Below are positions 34,870 to 46,437 of a stretch of DNA of 64,000 bases, piece by piece. A model generated the notes under the pieces. That model had not been told where the DNA came from and did no database searches. It was given only the letters and a program-made list of their open reading frames with translations. The stretch spans positions 186,001 through 250,000 of the forward strand of contig NBAY01000058.1 in NCBI GenBank assembly GCA_002794775.1. The letters are read 5' to 3'. Made by a program: the position numbers and the translations under genes. The stretch's first letter is position 1; every line of letters starts with the position of its first letter. The DNA comes from Porodaedalea pini. Taxonomy: Eukaryota > Basidiomycota > Agaricomycetes > Hymenochaetales > Hymenochaetaceae.

Positions 34870-35166
34870 GCACGCTTGTACTGAGTCCTCGGATTATTCA
34901 TACCATATCTTGCATGGAAAAACAAGTGTACAATGGCGATAGAGATTTCAGTTGGAAATAAGCCAGACATAATCTCGAAGGTGATCTTTGGAGTTGGTCT
35001 CTGTCATCAGGTACCCTGGTTTTAGAAGTTCTTATGTAGACGGTACAAGTATCGAATAGCAATATCAAAAGTAAGGCAGATTGGAATGTTTGAGTCATTC
35101 GGCTAAGGCAAATGAGCTCCAAGTTTGAGAGACTAGGAATATAATCTGAAAACGAACTATTGGGTC
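34870..35166 (-). pseudogene. 3'-flank fragment of the BTB gene (after copy B)
   Basis: Sequence such as the block GATAGCAATRTCAAA with AAGGCR... and GAGTCRTTYGRCTAA-like stretches matches 59590-59740, just beyond the 3' end of the BTB gene at 59822. The same block follows esterase copies C, D and E. Non-coding scar. Confidence 0.65.
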
Positions 35167-35660
35167 CACCGGCCCGCTCTTTCAGACGCTTGTCATTATT
35201 TGTATCTGCCGAGACGAAAGTGCGGGAGGTATTCAGGACGTTGGACTGTAGGCACACGTCCGCGAAAGCATGAACGTGGCCAGCGACATCGATGTCCATG
35301 AGGATGGTGCGAGCGCAATTTGGACTCACGAAATAAGTGGTATCCGCCGTGATGCGAAGGCGCAGGATTCGCTCGGTATGCTTGCGAACTTAGAAGGCTT
35401 TGAAGACGCGTGCTGTGGAGGATTTAGAAAAGCGGACCCTGGTCTTTCTCTTCATGCACGCCTACCACGACCAAGACTTCGCGACTCTTTATTTCCTCAT
35501 ACCAGTATCGACGTCATTATATCAGCGACTTCTCTTCCATCGTGAATCTCGTCGATGCTATCCGCTTCGTTCTCGCTAAGGTCTTTTGCTTCTCGTAGCA
35601 GGCTAATTAGATGATGACCATCAATGAATTACATATTATCTTCGGGATTGAGTGGACTCA
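35167..35660 (+). pseudogene. Copied 3' fragment of CDC6
   Basis: Matches the last roughly 260 bp of the CDC6 coding region plus about 300 bp of 3' flank (32980-33545). AGTGCGGGAGGTA, CGCCGTGA, GCGAAGGCGCAGGA and the flank TATTATCTTCGGG are recognisable. It carries small deletions (including most of the Gly-rich loop), substitutions and stops, and is not functional. It lies between esterase copies B and C and marks a duplication boundary. Confidence 0.85.
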
Positions 35661-36691
35661 ATAAGGGATTTGAGAAATTACCGTATACGGCAGCGATGAG
35701 TAAGCTACATGGAAACGCGATGCGCAGTGTGCATAACGACTCCGAACCCGCCAGATTGCTCACTCATTTTTCTTGACATCAGTACTAGTCGTTTGAAGAC
35801 TGCTCCGCGCTTTACAAAATCCTTTCAGCATTCTACGAAGCCCTTCGTCCAATCCGTGCTTTTTTTTAAAATTTCGCGCCATGAGACGGAGCTACATCCC
35901 AGAGTCGCTGTAGTGCTAGGGTCTGTATTGATCAGGCAGACGACAAATGATATGATCTTATGTGTTCCGATCACGGCGGAAACAGGGTGTTCAGGGGATG
36001 TGCGTGCCGGAGAACTCTGTTGAATGTATTGACTTGGTGGATACTCGTGAGTCTTATGATATGAGCTTTGTTAATAGATCATATACGTCCAGTAATGGAG
36101 CCGTCGAGTAATGATTTCGACAAATCGTAATCCACGTTACTACCCGACCAATATGCGTATAAGCCGTCACGTTGACACGAACAAGTGTCTTCCGACATGC
36201 CTGGCGCTTTCACAGACTTCAGTGTCGGTGCGTCCTCTAATCGCTGAATATTTTTATTTCTTCCGTTTTTTTTATCAATCACTCCTGACGAGTCGCTCAC
36301 AAATACCCATACATCATTTTATTTTCCTACCTTCAGGATCCCGCGCTTGTATTGGACGCAAATCGGCGGCGACAGAGGCCGTGCGCTGGCTCGCGATGCT
36401 GTTGCGCGCAAGAATCAAGCAGGGACTATTGGTGATCTTATGATGGTCAAGCAGGCTTTGACGAGGGCAGGTAAAAAGTAGACTTTTTTTTTTCAATGTG
36501 CTCCTATACGGGCATAGCATATACGCTTCGCTGCGGATCCCTATAGTCCCGGCGGGTAAAAGTCTTGCAGAACTGCAAGGTGTGTCTTCTCCCGTACGCG
36601 TTTATCACCTGAAACAAACCTATTTTTCGCATCCAGTCTCGCTGTCCGATAAAACGCGCAGGGGAAGGTTCGCTTCCTAACTCTTCCCACC
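35661..36691. other. Spacer before esterase copy C
   Basis: About 1 kb with no supported ORF. The last roughly 100 bp (TCCGATAAAA ... CTTCCTAACTCTTCCCACCATG) form the promoter and leader, shared with copies D and E. Confidence 0.5.
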
Positions 36692-37979
36692 ATGACTGTC
36701 TCTCGAGTTCCTACACCCTTCCGACGAGTCTACGCGTATCTGCTAGTAGCAACAGTTCTAGGTCGCCTGCCATGGTGGATTGTCACAAACTTGACGCCTG
36801 CACAACGTCCTCGAAAATCATGGACACTGAGAAAGTCTATAGGCGTCAAAATGGTTCGCTTTTTTTTCAGTGGACTGGGACACTTGTAAGTCTGCTAAGA
36901 GTCGTCCCGGAGAACGAAACCTGCCATTCTTGTCTGACGGAGGGAACAGGAAAATGGTGCTTGATACACACGTCCCGTCACACCGGAAGCTCGAGATCGG
37001 TAATGGTGTCGAAGGCGTGTACGTCGATGGTGCGCCTGACCTCATCACAGGAAAAGTCAAGGAATGGGCCGAGAAAGCTGGCGTGGAGTCCATCCGGCTC
37101 CCGGGATACTGGATTCACGAGAAGGGCGCCGACTTCGCAATGGGCCAGAAGCCAGACGAGAAGGAGAAAGTTCTCTACTTCCTCCACGGAGGTGCATACG
37201 TAACGTTGTCGGCGCATCCGAAGCAGGAAACCTCGAACATCCCGTGCGGGTTTATCGAGTACTGTCCGTCGGTCAAACGAACATTCGCTATTGAATATCG
37301 TCTCTCCTCCGAGCCGACCACAGGGCGGTTCCCTTCTGCGTTAATCGACGCCCTCTCGGGATATAATTATCTCGTCAACCGTGTTGGCTTCACTCCGTCT
37401 CAGATCGTAATTGCCGGTGACTCAGCGGGCGGAAATCTCGCACAGGCGCTTACGCGCTACTTAGCGGAGTACAAGGGGGCCGTACCGAACCTCCCAGAGG
37501 TGCCCGGTGCACTTGTACTTCTTTCTCCTTGGACGGACATGAGTGGATCCCTCTCATCCCCGACATCATCCGTCTTCACAAATTCCAACTCCGACTATAT
37601 CGCCATGCCGGGTGAGCCGTATACGGCTCGTGCACCACACGGATTCATCGAGCCTTTCGGTCTCCAATTTACCTTCCAGACGCCGTATCTCTCTCCCGCA
37701 TGCAAGCACCTCGAGGATGTGAGCTTCGACGGCTTTCCGCGGACGTTTATTGTGGCAGGAGATGCGGAGATTCTGCTTGACCAGATTCGGGAATTGAGCA
37801 AGAGGATGAAGGACAAGATGGGCGAGGACAGGGTGGTTTATTACGAAGCGAAGGATGCGTTCCATGATTATCTGTACATGGATTACGCTGAGCCGGAACG
37901 GTCGGACACTTTGAGAGCTATTTCTCAGTTTGTCGAGGAGCCGAAAGCGTGGGAGGAGTCGGCTGCACTCTTGCACTGA
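36692..37979 (+). CDS. Membrane-anchored alpha/beta-hydrolase (fold-3), copy C
   Basis: 407-aa protein from exons 36692-36885 and 36950-37979. The anchor exon encodes VYAYLLVATVLGRLPWWIVT followed by NLTPAQRPRKSW. The catalytic exon shows the oxyanion motif FLHGGAYV, nucleophile IVIAGDSAGGNLAQ, Asp in FIVAGDAEILLDQ and His in EAKDAFHDYLYM: a complete triad. It has a slightly longer C-terminus (KAWEESAALLH) than D and E. Very close to B, D and E, so part of a recent array. The residue after HGG is Ala, as in B and D, versus Gly in A and E, which may affect the oxyanion hole. Confidence 0.88.
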
Positions 37980-38300
37980 GTTCTCGGGTTGCTCGAAGCA
38001 TTTCTTGTACAGAAAAACAATGTGCAATGGCAATGAAGAGTCCAACTGATAAGAAACCGGTCATAACCTCGAAGGGGATCTTTGGACTCGGAGTCGATAT
38101 TTGTCTTCAGGTACCTAGGGTGATGCAGAAATTCTAAAGTAGAGGGTACAAAGATCAATCAGCAATATCAAAAGCAAGGTAGAATATAACAGTTGTGTCG
38201 TTTAAAAAAAGTGAATAAGCTCCAAATTGAGACTCTAGTACTGCAATCTGAAAATGAAGTAATGCAAAACGAAAGAGAAGAGCGTCATGCGTGAACAACT
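37980..38300 (-). pseudogene. BTB 3'-flank fragment (after copy C)
   Basis: ATAACCTCGAAGGGGATCTT, CAGCAATATCAAAAGCAAGG and neighbouring blocks match those after copies B and E and the region 59590-59740 beside the intact BTB gene. No coding capacity. Confidence 0.6.
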
Positions 38301-39018
38301 GCCATAATGTATACGGCTCAATAGGACAGAATGAGTGTTAACTACTGATAAACGTATAAAAGGTATATCATCTGTTTCAATGTAGCACGCAAGCTGAGCA
38401 TACTTTATACAGATTAGGTTGGAGCTTATCGCGGCAAAGAGACTCTGCGCCCGGCAAGCAGAGTTGTGAAATAGTTTCTGGTGTATTTGACTTTCAGCCA
38501 TAGCGGTCCTCATAGGAAGGACCTGGATAGGCAGAACAACTTTATGTCGTCCTAAGTCATGCGGCATGCTTGCTAGTAGTCGCACTGTGCACAGCTCAAT
38601 ATTTCACATTTGGTTTCGCACGATTCGGACTTGTCTTCCAATAATAGCTCAGTCTTTACTCAAAGTAAGATGCTGGGGGAGAGACTTAAGAATTATCTTG
38701 CAGAGAAGTCTGTGTTCAGGTGTTGCTTCGAAGGCCTGATGAGGAAACTCAGGAGACGTTTGAGCTGCCGCTTTGGGCGATCTGCGGATTTACCTTTCGA
38801 CACAGATACGACTAAACATATGATGTGTCAAACTGATGGATGGCTGTGTCGAAAGTGGTTCAAGTGCTTTGTTGGTCCAGTATTACAAATAAAGACCAGA
38901 ACATCTTGAAGCATATAATTGACTCACACGCCGAATTCTCGATGAAAGTCGCTGATCTATTCACTCGTCGTCCTATAAAAGTACTCAGGGGAAGGCTCGC
39001 TTCTTAGCTCTTCCCACC
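38301..39018. other. Spacer and promoter before esterase copy D
   Basis: No supported gene. The final 100 bp (CCTATAAAAGTACTCAGGGG to CTTCCCACCATG) carry a TATA-like box and the leader shared with copies C and E. Confidence 0.5.
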
Positions 39019-40292
39019 ATGTCTATCTCTCGAGTTCCTGCGCCTCTCCGGCGAGTCTACGCATGGCTGTGGACAGTAACGATCACCTGTCGCTTGCCAT
39101 GGTGGATCATCACAAACTTGACGCCGGCACAACGTCCCCGGAAGTCATGGACATTGAAAAAATCTGTAGGCGCAAGGCTCGTCCGCGCCTGGCTGAAGGG
39201 AGTAGAACACTCGTGAGTCTGCTATACAATACTACCAAAGATCAGACTCACTTATAATCTTTCTCCAAACGTGGGTACAGTAACATGGATTTCGTCACGC
39301 ATATACCATCGTACCAGAAGCTCGAAATCGGGAAGGGCATCAAAGGCGTATATGTAGATGGCGCGCCCGACCTCATCACAGGAAAGGTCAAGGAGTGGTC
39401 CGAGAAGGCTGGTGTCGAGCCCACCCAGATTCCTGGATACTGGATACACAAGAAAAGCACCGAGATTGTAATGGGCCAGAAGCCAGACGAGAAGGAGAAA
39501 GTCCTCTACTTCCTCCACGGAGGTGCATACATGATGTTGTCAGCACACCCCCATCAGATCACGTCTGTCATTCCACGCGCGTTCCTCAAGCACTGTCCGT
39601 CGGTCAAGCGGACGTTCGCAATCGAGTATCGCCTCTCTTCAATCCCTCCCGAACCGACCACCGGACAGTTCCCTTCCGCGTTAATCGATGCTCTCGCGGG
39701 ATACAAATATCTCGTCAACCAAGTTGGCTACTCCCCATCCCAGGTCATAATTGCTGGTGACTCGGCGGGTGGAAATCTCGCACAGGCACTTACGCGTTAC
39801 TTGGCGGAGTACAAGGGGGCCATACCGAACCTTCCAGAGGTGCCTGGCACACTTGTGCTCCTTTCACCCTGGGCAGACATGAGCGGCTCTCTCTCATCTC
39901 CGACATCGTCTAGTTTCACGAACTTAAACTCCGATATTATTACAATCTTCGACGAGCCACACAAGGTTGACGCGCCGCTCTCATTTATCGAGCCTTTCGG
40001 CCTGGACTTTGCTTCCCAAACGCCGTACATCTCTCCCGCGTGCAAGAATCTCAAGAACGTGAACTTTGATGGCTTCCCACGGACGTTTATCACGGCAGGA
40101 GATGCGGAGGTTCTGCTTGACCAGATCCGGGAGTTGAGCAAGAGAATGAAAGACAAGATGGGCGAGGAAAAGGTGGTTTATTATGAAGCGAAGGATGCAT
40201 TCCATGATTATCTGTGCACGGAATTCGCTGAGCCGGAACGATCGGAGACTTTGAGGGCGATTTCACAGTTTATCGAAGAGTCAAAGTCGTAG
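39019..40292 (+). CDS. Membrane-anchored alpha/beta-hydrolase (fold-3), copy D
   Basis: 401 aa from exons 39019-39212 and 39281-40292. The anchor segment AWLWTVTITCRLPWWIITNL has a distinct first half compared with C and E. The triad is complete: FLHGGAYMM, VIIAGDSAGGNLAQ, FITAGDAEVLLDQ, EAKDAFHDYLCT. The intron position is identical to the other copies. Differences cluster in the lid-like segment after the nucleophile (NLNSDIITIFDEPHKVD), which could alter substrate choice. Confidence 0.88.
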
Positions 40293-40379
40293 ATAGAATC
40301 ATTTCTCTTTATCGAGAGTCTACTCTGCTGTACTCCTGTATTTAGTCTCTGAGGAAGTTTGGGTTGTACACGACATATC

Positions 40380-40960
40380 TTTGGCATGCAGCGATAATGA
40401 TCTCGGTTGAAAATTGGACTGATTGGTCTCAAGAATATCCTTTCAAATCAGAAGTCGTCACTAGACTATACCGAGTATTCAGAATGTTTCCTTTTCTGCA
40501 ACGAAATCTGTCGATCGTACAAAAAGCGGGATAGCAATGTCAAAATGTAAGATAGAATATTACGTTCGAGTCGCTCGACCAAGACATACAAGGTCCGAAT
40601 TTGAGATGCTGGTATTGACTGACGCATACAATGAAAGCAGGAATGCCAGATACATGAATAATTGACATCAGTTGTCATTTGACTCACATCGTGAAGTTTC
40701 TCTGCCGATTCAGCTCCCTCCCTGGGCAGACCGTCCATATTGAAGACTGAAATACCCCGGCAGACTATTTCACAACTCTTTAGAGTCTTTGTCAATAGTG
40801 ATTCTCGAAGCCTCCCTCCATACTGGACACAGCCAAAATTCGGGTGTATTTTCTTCTCTGCGAGTCATACAGTGTCGGCACTCCCGTCCTCGCTATCGTC
40901 CTTGTGGCGTCTCTTCATTGGCAATCTCAGCGAAGGAATATTTGTAGTATATTCTTATAT
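40380..40960 (-). pseudogene. BTB gene fragment with internal deletion (after copy D)
   Basis: The longest remnant. On the minus strand it contains, from right to left, part of the BTB N-terminus (matching 60790-60890: GCTGAGATTGCC ... GCAGAGAAGAAAATACACCC, encoding LAEKKIHP) joined directly to the C-terminal coding end and 3' flank (matching 59580-59942). The middle, including the BTB fold, is missing. Confidence 0.75.
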
Positions 40961-42082
40961 GTCTGAGCACGAAGAGGACGACGACAAAGGTAGAGTGTCT
41001 ATACTATATTGTTTGTGCGGCTAGAATCAGAGTCGGAAGAGGACGACCCGGGATCAGAGGTGGAGGAGAGCAGGTACAAGCGCAGTGCACGGCAAGAAGG
41101 GCTTGGCAAACCACGATGGTAAGTTCAACGACACGTATGAGGGCAGCAGATGACGTGGAAATACGAGGACGAGGATGCCAGCGGACGCACAAGAGTCAGT
41201 TTTACTTATTAGCAGAGCATTGCCGTGTACATGAGTGTCGGAGTATAGCATTTGTTTGATCTATTTATCTGAAATATTACGGCGGCCCGGTGCCTGTTTT
41301 GGTATACTTGGAGTTGCCGTTGTTCCGTTCATGAACCGCTGACTCACGGGTCGACCCCGACCGAACTAGTACTGCCGCAAGAAGTCGTATGAATTGAGAG
41401 CCAGTAAAATGATGCCGTAACCCTGAATTTTGAGTTCCAATCTCGAGATTTTGATTTCATTCTTTTCAATCCTGGGTATGAGCCAACTTTAGCATCAAAT
41501 CTCTTGCAAATCTACATGAAGGTCATAAATCCTTTTACATATGGGCCCAAACACTTTTGAAAGTTCTTTTAGATGCACCGGCTCATTTAGCATGCTCAAA
41601 GTATCCTTGAGAATTATTTGTGATTTTATTATATTTTAAATGAGAGTCGACCCTGAACTGAACCGCGCTGTTCGGGTCCGAAGTCACGCGGATCGGTATC
41701 GGGGATCAGCAAAAGTCGAGCTCGTTTTGAAACGATTTTCTGGACTGCTTGCCCCAAATCCAACGCACGAAAAGGACACTCTTAGCCGCCTGACTTCCAG
41801 ATGAGATGGCCTTCAGCCTTGCCTTCGTCTCTGACCAGTTCAAATCTGCATTGGAGTTGTTGTGCGGCCTCCAGGAGCAGGAAGAGGCTGAGCCATTTCG
41901 TAGCGCTGTGAGGTCATTCCCAAGCCTGTAGGCTTATCCTAACTTAGGGGTCGAGCGGACTGGTTCGGCTATGGTAACCCCAGCGCCTGCGGGCACTGTG
42001 GAGTTTCAAAATGTAAGACACGTCTGCTCCATCGTCCGATAAAAGCACGTAGGGCGTGATTCACTTCCTAACTCTTGCCGCC
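40961..42082. other. Spacer before esterase copy E with an unassigned acidic ORF
   Basis: A short plus-strand frame from about 40960 (MSEHEEDDDK), if spliced to 41024 onward, continues as ESESEEDDPGSEVEES then RYKRSARQEGLGKPR, but no acceptable third exon was found. The rest shows no gene. The last 100 bp are the shared esterase promoter. Confidence 0.35.
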
Positions 42083-43373
42083 ATGACTACCTCTCGAGTT
42101 CCTACACCCCTTCGGAAACTGTACGCGTATCTGCTGTTGGGGACAATCCTGGCTCGCCTACCATGGTGGATTATCACAAACTTGACGTCAGCACAACGTC
42201 CCCGGAAGTCATGGTCACTGAGAAAATCTATAGGCGTCAAACTCACTCGTTTTATGTTTGAGGGGATGGGACGCTTGTAAGTCTCCTATGTGTTACCGCG
42301 AAAGCCGAAACTCACCATTATTTCAATATTTGTCTTTTATTCTCTGAAACTGCGTAAACAGAAATATGAACCTCGTTTCACACATACCATCGTACCAGAA
42401 GCTCGAAATCGGGAATGGCATCGAAGGCGTATACGTCGATGGCGCGCCCGATCTCATCACAGGAAAAGTCAAGGAGTGGGCCGAAAAAGCTGGCGTCGAA
42501 CCCGTCCGGCTCGCAGGATACTGGATTCACAAGAAAGGCACGGACATAGCTATGGGCCAGAAACCAGACGAGAAGGAGAAAGTCCTTTACTTCCTCCACG
42601 GCGGTGGATATGAGACAATGTCGGCGCATCCGAATCAGGAAACCTCGAACATCCCACGTGGGTTCCTGGAGTTCTGTCCGTCGGTCAAACGGACGTTCGC
42701 AATCGAGTACCGTCTCTCCTCTATCCCTCCCGAGCCGACCACAGGACAGCTCCCTTCCGCCTTGATCGACGCACTTGCAGGATACAATTATCTTGTCAAT
42801 CAATTTGGCTTCACTCCGTCCCAAATCATAATCGCCGGCGACTCAGCTGGTGGAAATCTCGCGCAGGCGCTTACGCGATACTTAGCGGAGTACAAAGGGG
42901 CCGTACCGAATCTCCCGGAGGTGCCCCATGCGCTAGCTCTGCTTTCGCCTTGGGTAGACTTGAGCGGCTCCCACGCGTCCCCGAACTCGTCTAGTTTCGC
43001 GAACTTCAACTCCGATTATGTCACCAGTCTTAACGAGCCATATACGGTCGACGCGCCGCCCGCGTTCATTGAGCCCTTCGGTCTCGAATTTCCTTCTCAG
43101 ACACCGTACATCTCTCCCGCATCCAAGTACCTCGAGGATGTGAGCTTCGACGGCTTTCCGCGGACGTTTATCACGGCAGGAGACGCAGAGGTTCTGCTTG
43201 ACCAGATTCGGGAATTGAGCAAGAGGATGAAGGACAAGATGGGCGAGGACAAGGTAGTTTATTACGAAGCGAAGGACGCGTTCCATAATTATCTGTGCAT
43301 GGAGTATGCCGAGCCGGAACGGTCGGATAATTTGAGAGCCATTTCTCAGTTTGTTGAGGGGACGGAGTCGTGA
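42083..43373 (+). CDS. Membrane-anchored alpha/beta-hydrolase (fold-3), copy E
   Basis: 401 aa from exons 42083-42276 and 42362-43373. The anchor reads LYAYLLLGTILARLPWWIIT. The oxyanion motif is FLHGGGYET (three Gly, as in canonical HSL enzymes), nucleophile IIAGDSAGGNLAQ, Asp in FITAGDAEVLLDQ and His in EAKDAFHNYLCM. All triad residues are present. It is the last copy of the array, followed by a BTB remnant. Confidence 0.88.
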
Positions 43374-43930
43374 GAGGAGGTCAACTATTGCTTATTGATA
43401 ATCTATTGAGTTGTATTCTTGTACCTAGTCTTTAAGGAAGCACGAGTTATGCATACTGTACTCATATGGAAAGACAAATATGCAAAGTCGATAAAGGTTC
43501 CAAATGGAAAAAGTCAGACATAACCTCGAAGAAGCACATCTTCTGAATTTGGCTCTGTCATCAGATGCCTAGGGGGCATTTTAGAGATGAGGTCTGTCGA
43601 ACGTGCAAAGGCGAGATAGCAATGTCAAATGTAAGCCGGAGTACATGTATAACGTTGGACTCGTTCGACTAGGGGGAATAAGGTCTAACTTCGAGATGCT
43701 ACTACTTATGATCTGAAAATGAATGGTGCGAAACTGAAGAAAAGAGTGCCAGATACGGAGTACTAACTACTACGAATTGCTGTATGACTCACGACATCAA
43801 GTCGTTCTGTCAGTTCAGACCCTTCCCTTGTTGATCGCCCATGACAGAAGTCCAAAATCCCCCCGGAAGATTATTTGACAACTACTCGTCGCCTCCGCCG
43901 CTAGTCATTTTTGGCAATGTCAAAGATTGT
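43374..43930 (-). pseudogene. BTB 3' fragment (after copy E)
   Basis: Matches 59580-59900: the C-terminal coding end of the BTB gene and its 3' flank, e.g. GAGATAGCAATGTCAAATGT and the segment around 43790-43900. It ends abruptly where TPR sequence begins near 43935, so this is an insertion or deletion junction. Confidence 0.65.
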
Positions 43931-44220
43931 AGCCCGGTTTAATCAGGATATCCTTGAGGACGATAGGCCATAGCAGCGCAACGGAGGGCAGTTGACTCTT
44001 CGAGATCTTCGAGCAGATCACTTTCTTCAAACCGAGAAGACAGAAAATGTGCAAGATTGTTCAATGACAAGGAATGATCAGGGTGACCTTCAGGGTGAAG
44101 AGCAAGAATGGCGCAGCCAAGTGTGATCGCCTCATCGATGTCCTCTACCCATGCACTTCGGTCGAATCGAGCGGACAGATAAATTGAGAGGTTATGCAAC
44201 GACATGGATCGACCAGGGTG

Positions 44221-44644
44221 TGTCAGGACTCGAACTTTTTCCGTCTTTTAATTGCCTTTTATCATTTCTTTTCTTTTAAATCGCTCCTTTCCATTATAAT
44301 TAATCATCTTTCCAATCATTTCCCACACTCTCTTCACATGACCTTCATTCGTTCCATTCCCACTCATTATGTAATGTTAGGTAATATAGTCTCACGGTCG
44401 TCGCTATATAAGGTCTCAGGAATCGCATGAACTCCTTGTTCTGCTTTTCCTCTTACCTCCGCGACGACCTAGGTGAGACTCGTCCCCCTTGTATTAGTTT
44501 AGTCTTGTATTAATCCTCTTACCTCCGCGATGACCTAGCCTGAGTACAGCGTGTCCCGAGACTCCACTCGAGTATAACACGTCCCAGACGACAGTCAGCC
44601 GAGGCCTGCCCAGTCCGAGTCGTCTCCCGGACTCCCGCCTAACA
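44221..44644 (+). repeat. Left LTR
   Basis: 424 bp, TG...CA ends, containing CTATATAAGG (near 44403) as TATA-like promoter and two copies of CCTCTTACCTCCGCGAYGAC. Compared with the right LTR it has G/A, T/C and A/C differences only. Confidence 0.96.
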
Positions 44645-45354
44645 TAAAAGCAGAACCTCACCCAGGCTCATCCCCAGCGTACGTCGTTGCTGTCGACTCA
44701 CCTTCACTCGGTCTAGAGGAGCGCTCCCCTCGACGGACTTGACGTGTAAATCCCCTAAACGACAACCCTAAACCCTGCCCGGACGTTTTCGGACGTTCGT
44801 GTATTAGGTAAATATATCAACCGACATTTCCCGACCCTGGCTCTACGAATTAGCCTCTGGTGGAACACGCACCTAACGTGGACGTGGGTAACCAGACGAG
44901 TCCAAACTTCGACGACAATCTCGTTTGTGATCTCACTCGGATCCTACCGCCTCGTCATCAACTTTGCTGACGAACCCGCTCAATGTTGGCGTAACCCCGG
45001 ATCAAACGCGCAACCGATCCCTGTCCCTCCGCCAACGTCAAGATAGATCTCACCGACGAACAGCAATGGGCCCTTCCTGCTTCAGCCCGTTGGGATCCAG
45101 ACCAACCAGGCTACGTCGCGACCAATAATAGCGGCGTCACTCATGACATCTGGTGGAGTGAAATCCGGCGCAGCTGGTATTCATCAGACGAACGAGGAAG
45201 GAGAGCAAGGTGGCCCCCAGCCGCTCCATCATCGCCTGCACCATCGACGTCTACGGTCAACCTACCACCGACCCCAGGTCCTTACCGTGAGACCAACAGA
45301 GACCCCTCACCGCCGACTCCCCCAGAACCTTCAACACCCGCACCCGAACCCGCG
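44645..45354 (+). other. Retrotransposon leader with open frame lacking an ATG
   Basis: From about 44997 the gag frame is open upstream of the first gag ATG, encoding a segment with KIDLTDEQQWALPASARW and DIWWSEIRRSWY. There is no in-frame ATG, so if translated it needs splicing or a non-AUG start. Confidence 0.5.
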
Positions 45355-46437
45355 ATGTCAGCAGAAGGTTTCAGCCAACAGCAAATGGCGCAGATCGCGG
45401 CCATCATTGCAAATGCTTTCGCCCATCAGGCGAACAACGCCCCAGCACCGGTCGCAGCCGCTAACCCCCCGACCCCCAACATAGACGTCGCCCGGCCACG
45501 TGAATTCACTGGCGGCGACGATTACCTAGACTTCAGGCGTGAGGTCCTTCTTTTCGTCTCCGCGAACCCGAACAAATACCCCATGTTAGAGAGTAAGATC
45601 TACGTTGCTCTCTCCTACCTGAAGGGTGGTAATGCGTCAACATGGGCACAGAATTACGTAGAAGAGTCAACGATGGCCAGCATAGTAACCTTCACCGATA
45701 GCTGGACCAGATTCCAAGAGCGCCTGGATGCCTCCTTCGACGATCCAAACAGGAAGGAGAAAGCGTTGAAAAAGTTCCGAGACAAGATCCAGAAGGACCT
45801 AACCACTGACGAGTTCTTCCAGGACCTCGACATGATCATCAAGGCTGCAGAACTAAAGGATGACAGCGTCATTTGCAACCGTTTGAAGCGCGCGATGAAC
45901 ATCGAAGTGGTCCGCGGTGTGTTGAGGTCGACGCCCGTGCCGACGACGTATGAGGCATGGAAGAAGAAGGCGATTGAGATCGACCGGGGCGAGCAACAGA
46001 TTCGCGCCATCCAACGAGGCCGCGCTTTCCCGCCCCCACCGCGCCCACAGCAGCAGCATGGACCCCCAGCTCGTCACCAGGTGACTGCCCCCCAGGTCGA
46101 CAAATGCGATGCGACAGGCGTCACGTTCGGAGGAGCTGGCCAGCCGATGGACGTCTCCATGAATGAGGCTCACCGCCAACGTGCGTGCTGGATATGCGGC
46201 CAGCTCGGTCACTTCAAGGACGCATGCCCACAAGGGAAAACGATTGTGCAGCGTATGCTGCAGATGATGGCGCCGGGAGAATGTCACCTAATCGCCGATG
46301 AGCTCGGTGCGATGAAGGAGTCAGCCTTTGAGGAAGTCGTGGACACTCGAAGGACGACAGTGGAGGACTATGTGGAAGAGGAAGGAGATGACGAAGAGGT
46401 CGTCGACTCACAGGGTTTTGCGAGTGGTCAGGCATAG
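45355..46437 (+). CDS. gag: Retrotransposon Gag
   Basis: At least 360 aa. The capsid-like region (REFTGGDDYLDFRREVLLF, then W-containing helices and RFQERLDASFDDPN) is typical of Ty3/gypsy retrotransposon Gag, followed by a CCHC zinc knuckle CWICGQLGHFKDAC and an acidic tail. The frame ends at TAG 46435-46437, overlapping pol. The N-terminus may extend upstream (see leader). Confidence 0.92.
   Translation: MSAEGFSQQQMAQIAAIIANAFAHQANNAPAPVAAANPPTPNIDVARPREFTGGDDYLDFRREVLLFVSANPNKYPMLESKIYVALSYLKGGNASTWAQNYVEESTMASIVTFTDSWTRFQERLDASFDDPNRKEKALKKFRDKIQKDLTTDEFFQDLDMIIKAAELKDDSVICNRLKRAMNIEVVRGVLRSTPVPTTYEAWKKKAIEIDRGEQQIRAIQRGRAFPPPPRPQQQHGPPARHQVTAPQVDKCDATGVTFGGAGQPMDVSMNEAHRQRACWICGQLGHFKDACPQGKTIVQRMLQMMAPGECHLIADELGAMKESAFEEVVDTRRTTVEDYVEEEGDDEEVVDSQGFASGQA

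Noticed and set aside
40961..41200. Small acidic two-exon gene
   Set aside because: The first two exons join well but no third exon with a compatible phase or a stop at a sensible place was found; left as unassigned.
45143..45484. Separate 113-codon gene upstream of gag
   Set aside because: It lies in a different frame from the conserved gag extension and has a composition typical of an off-frame reading of Pro-rich DNA.
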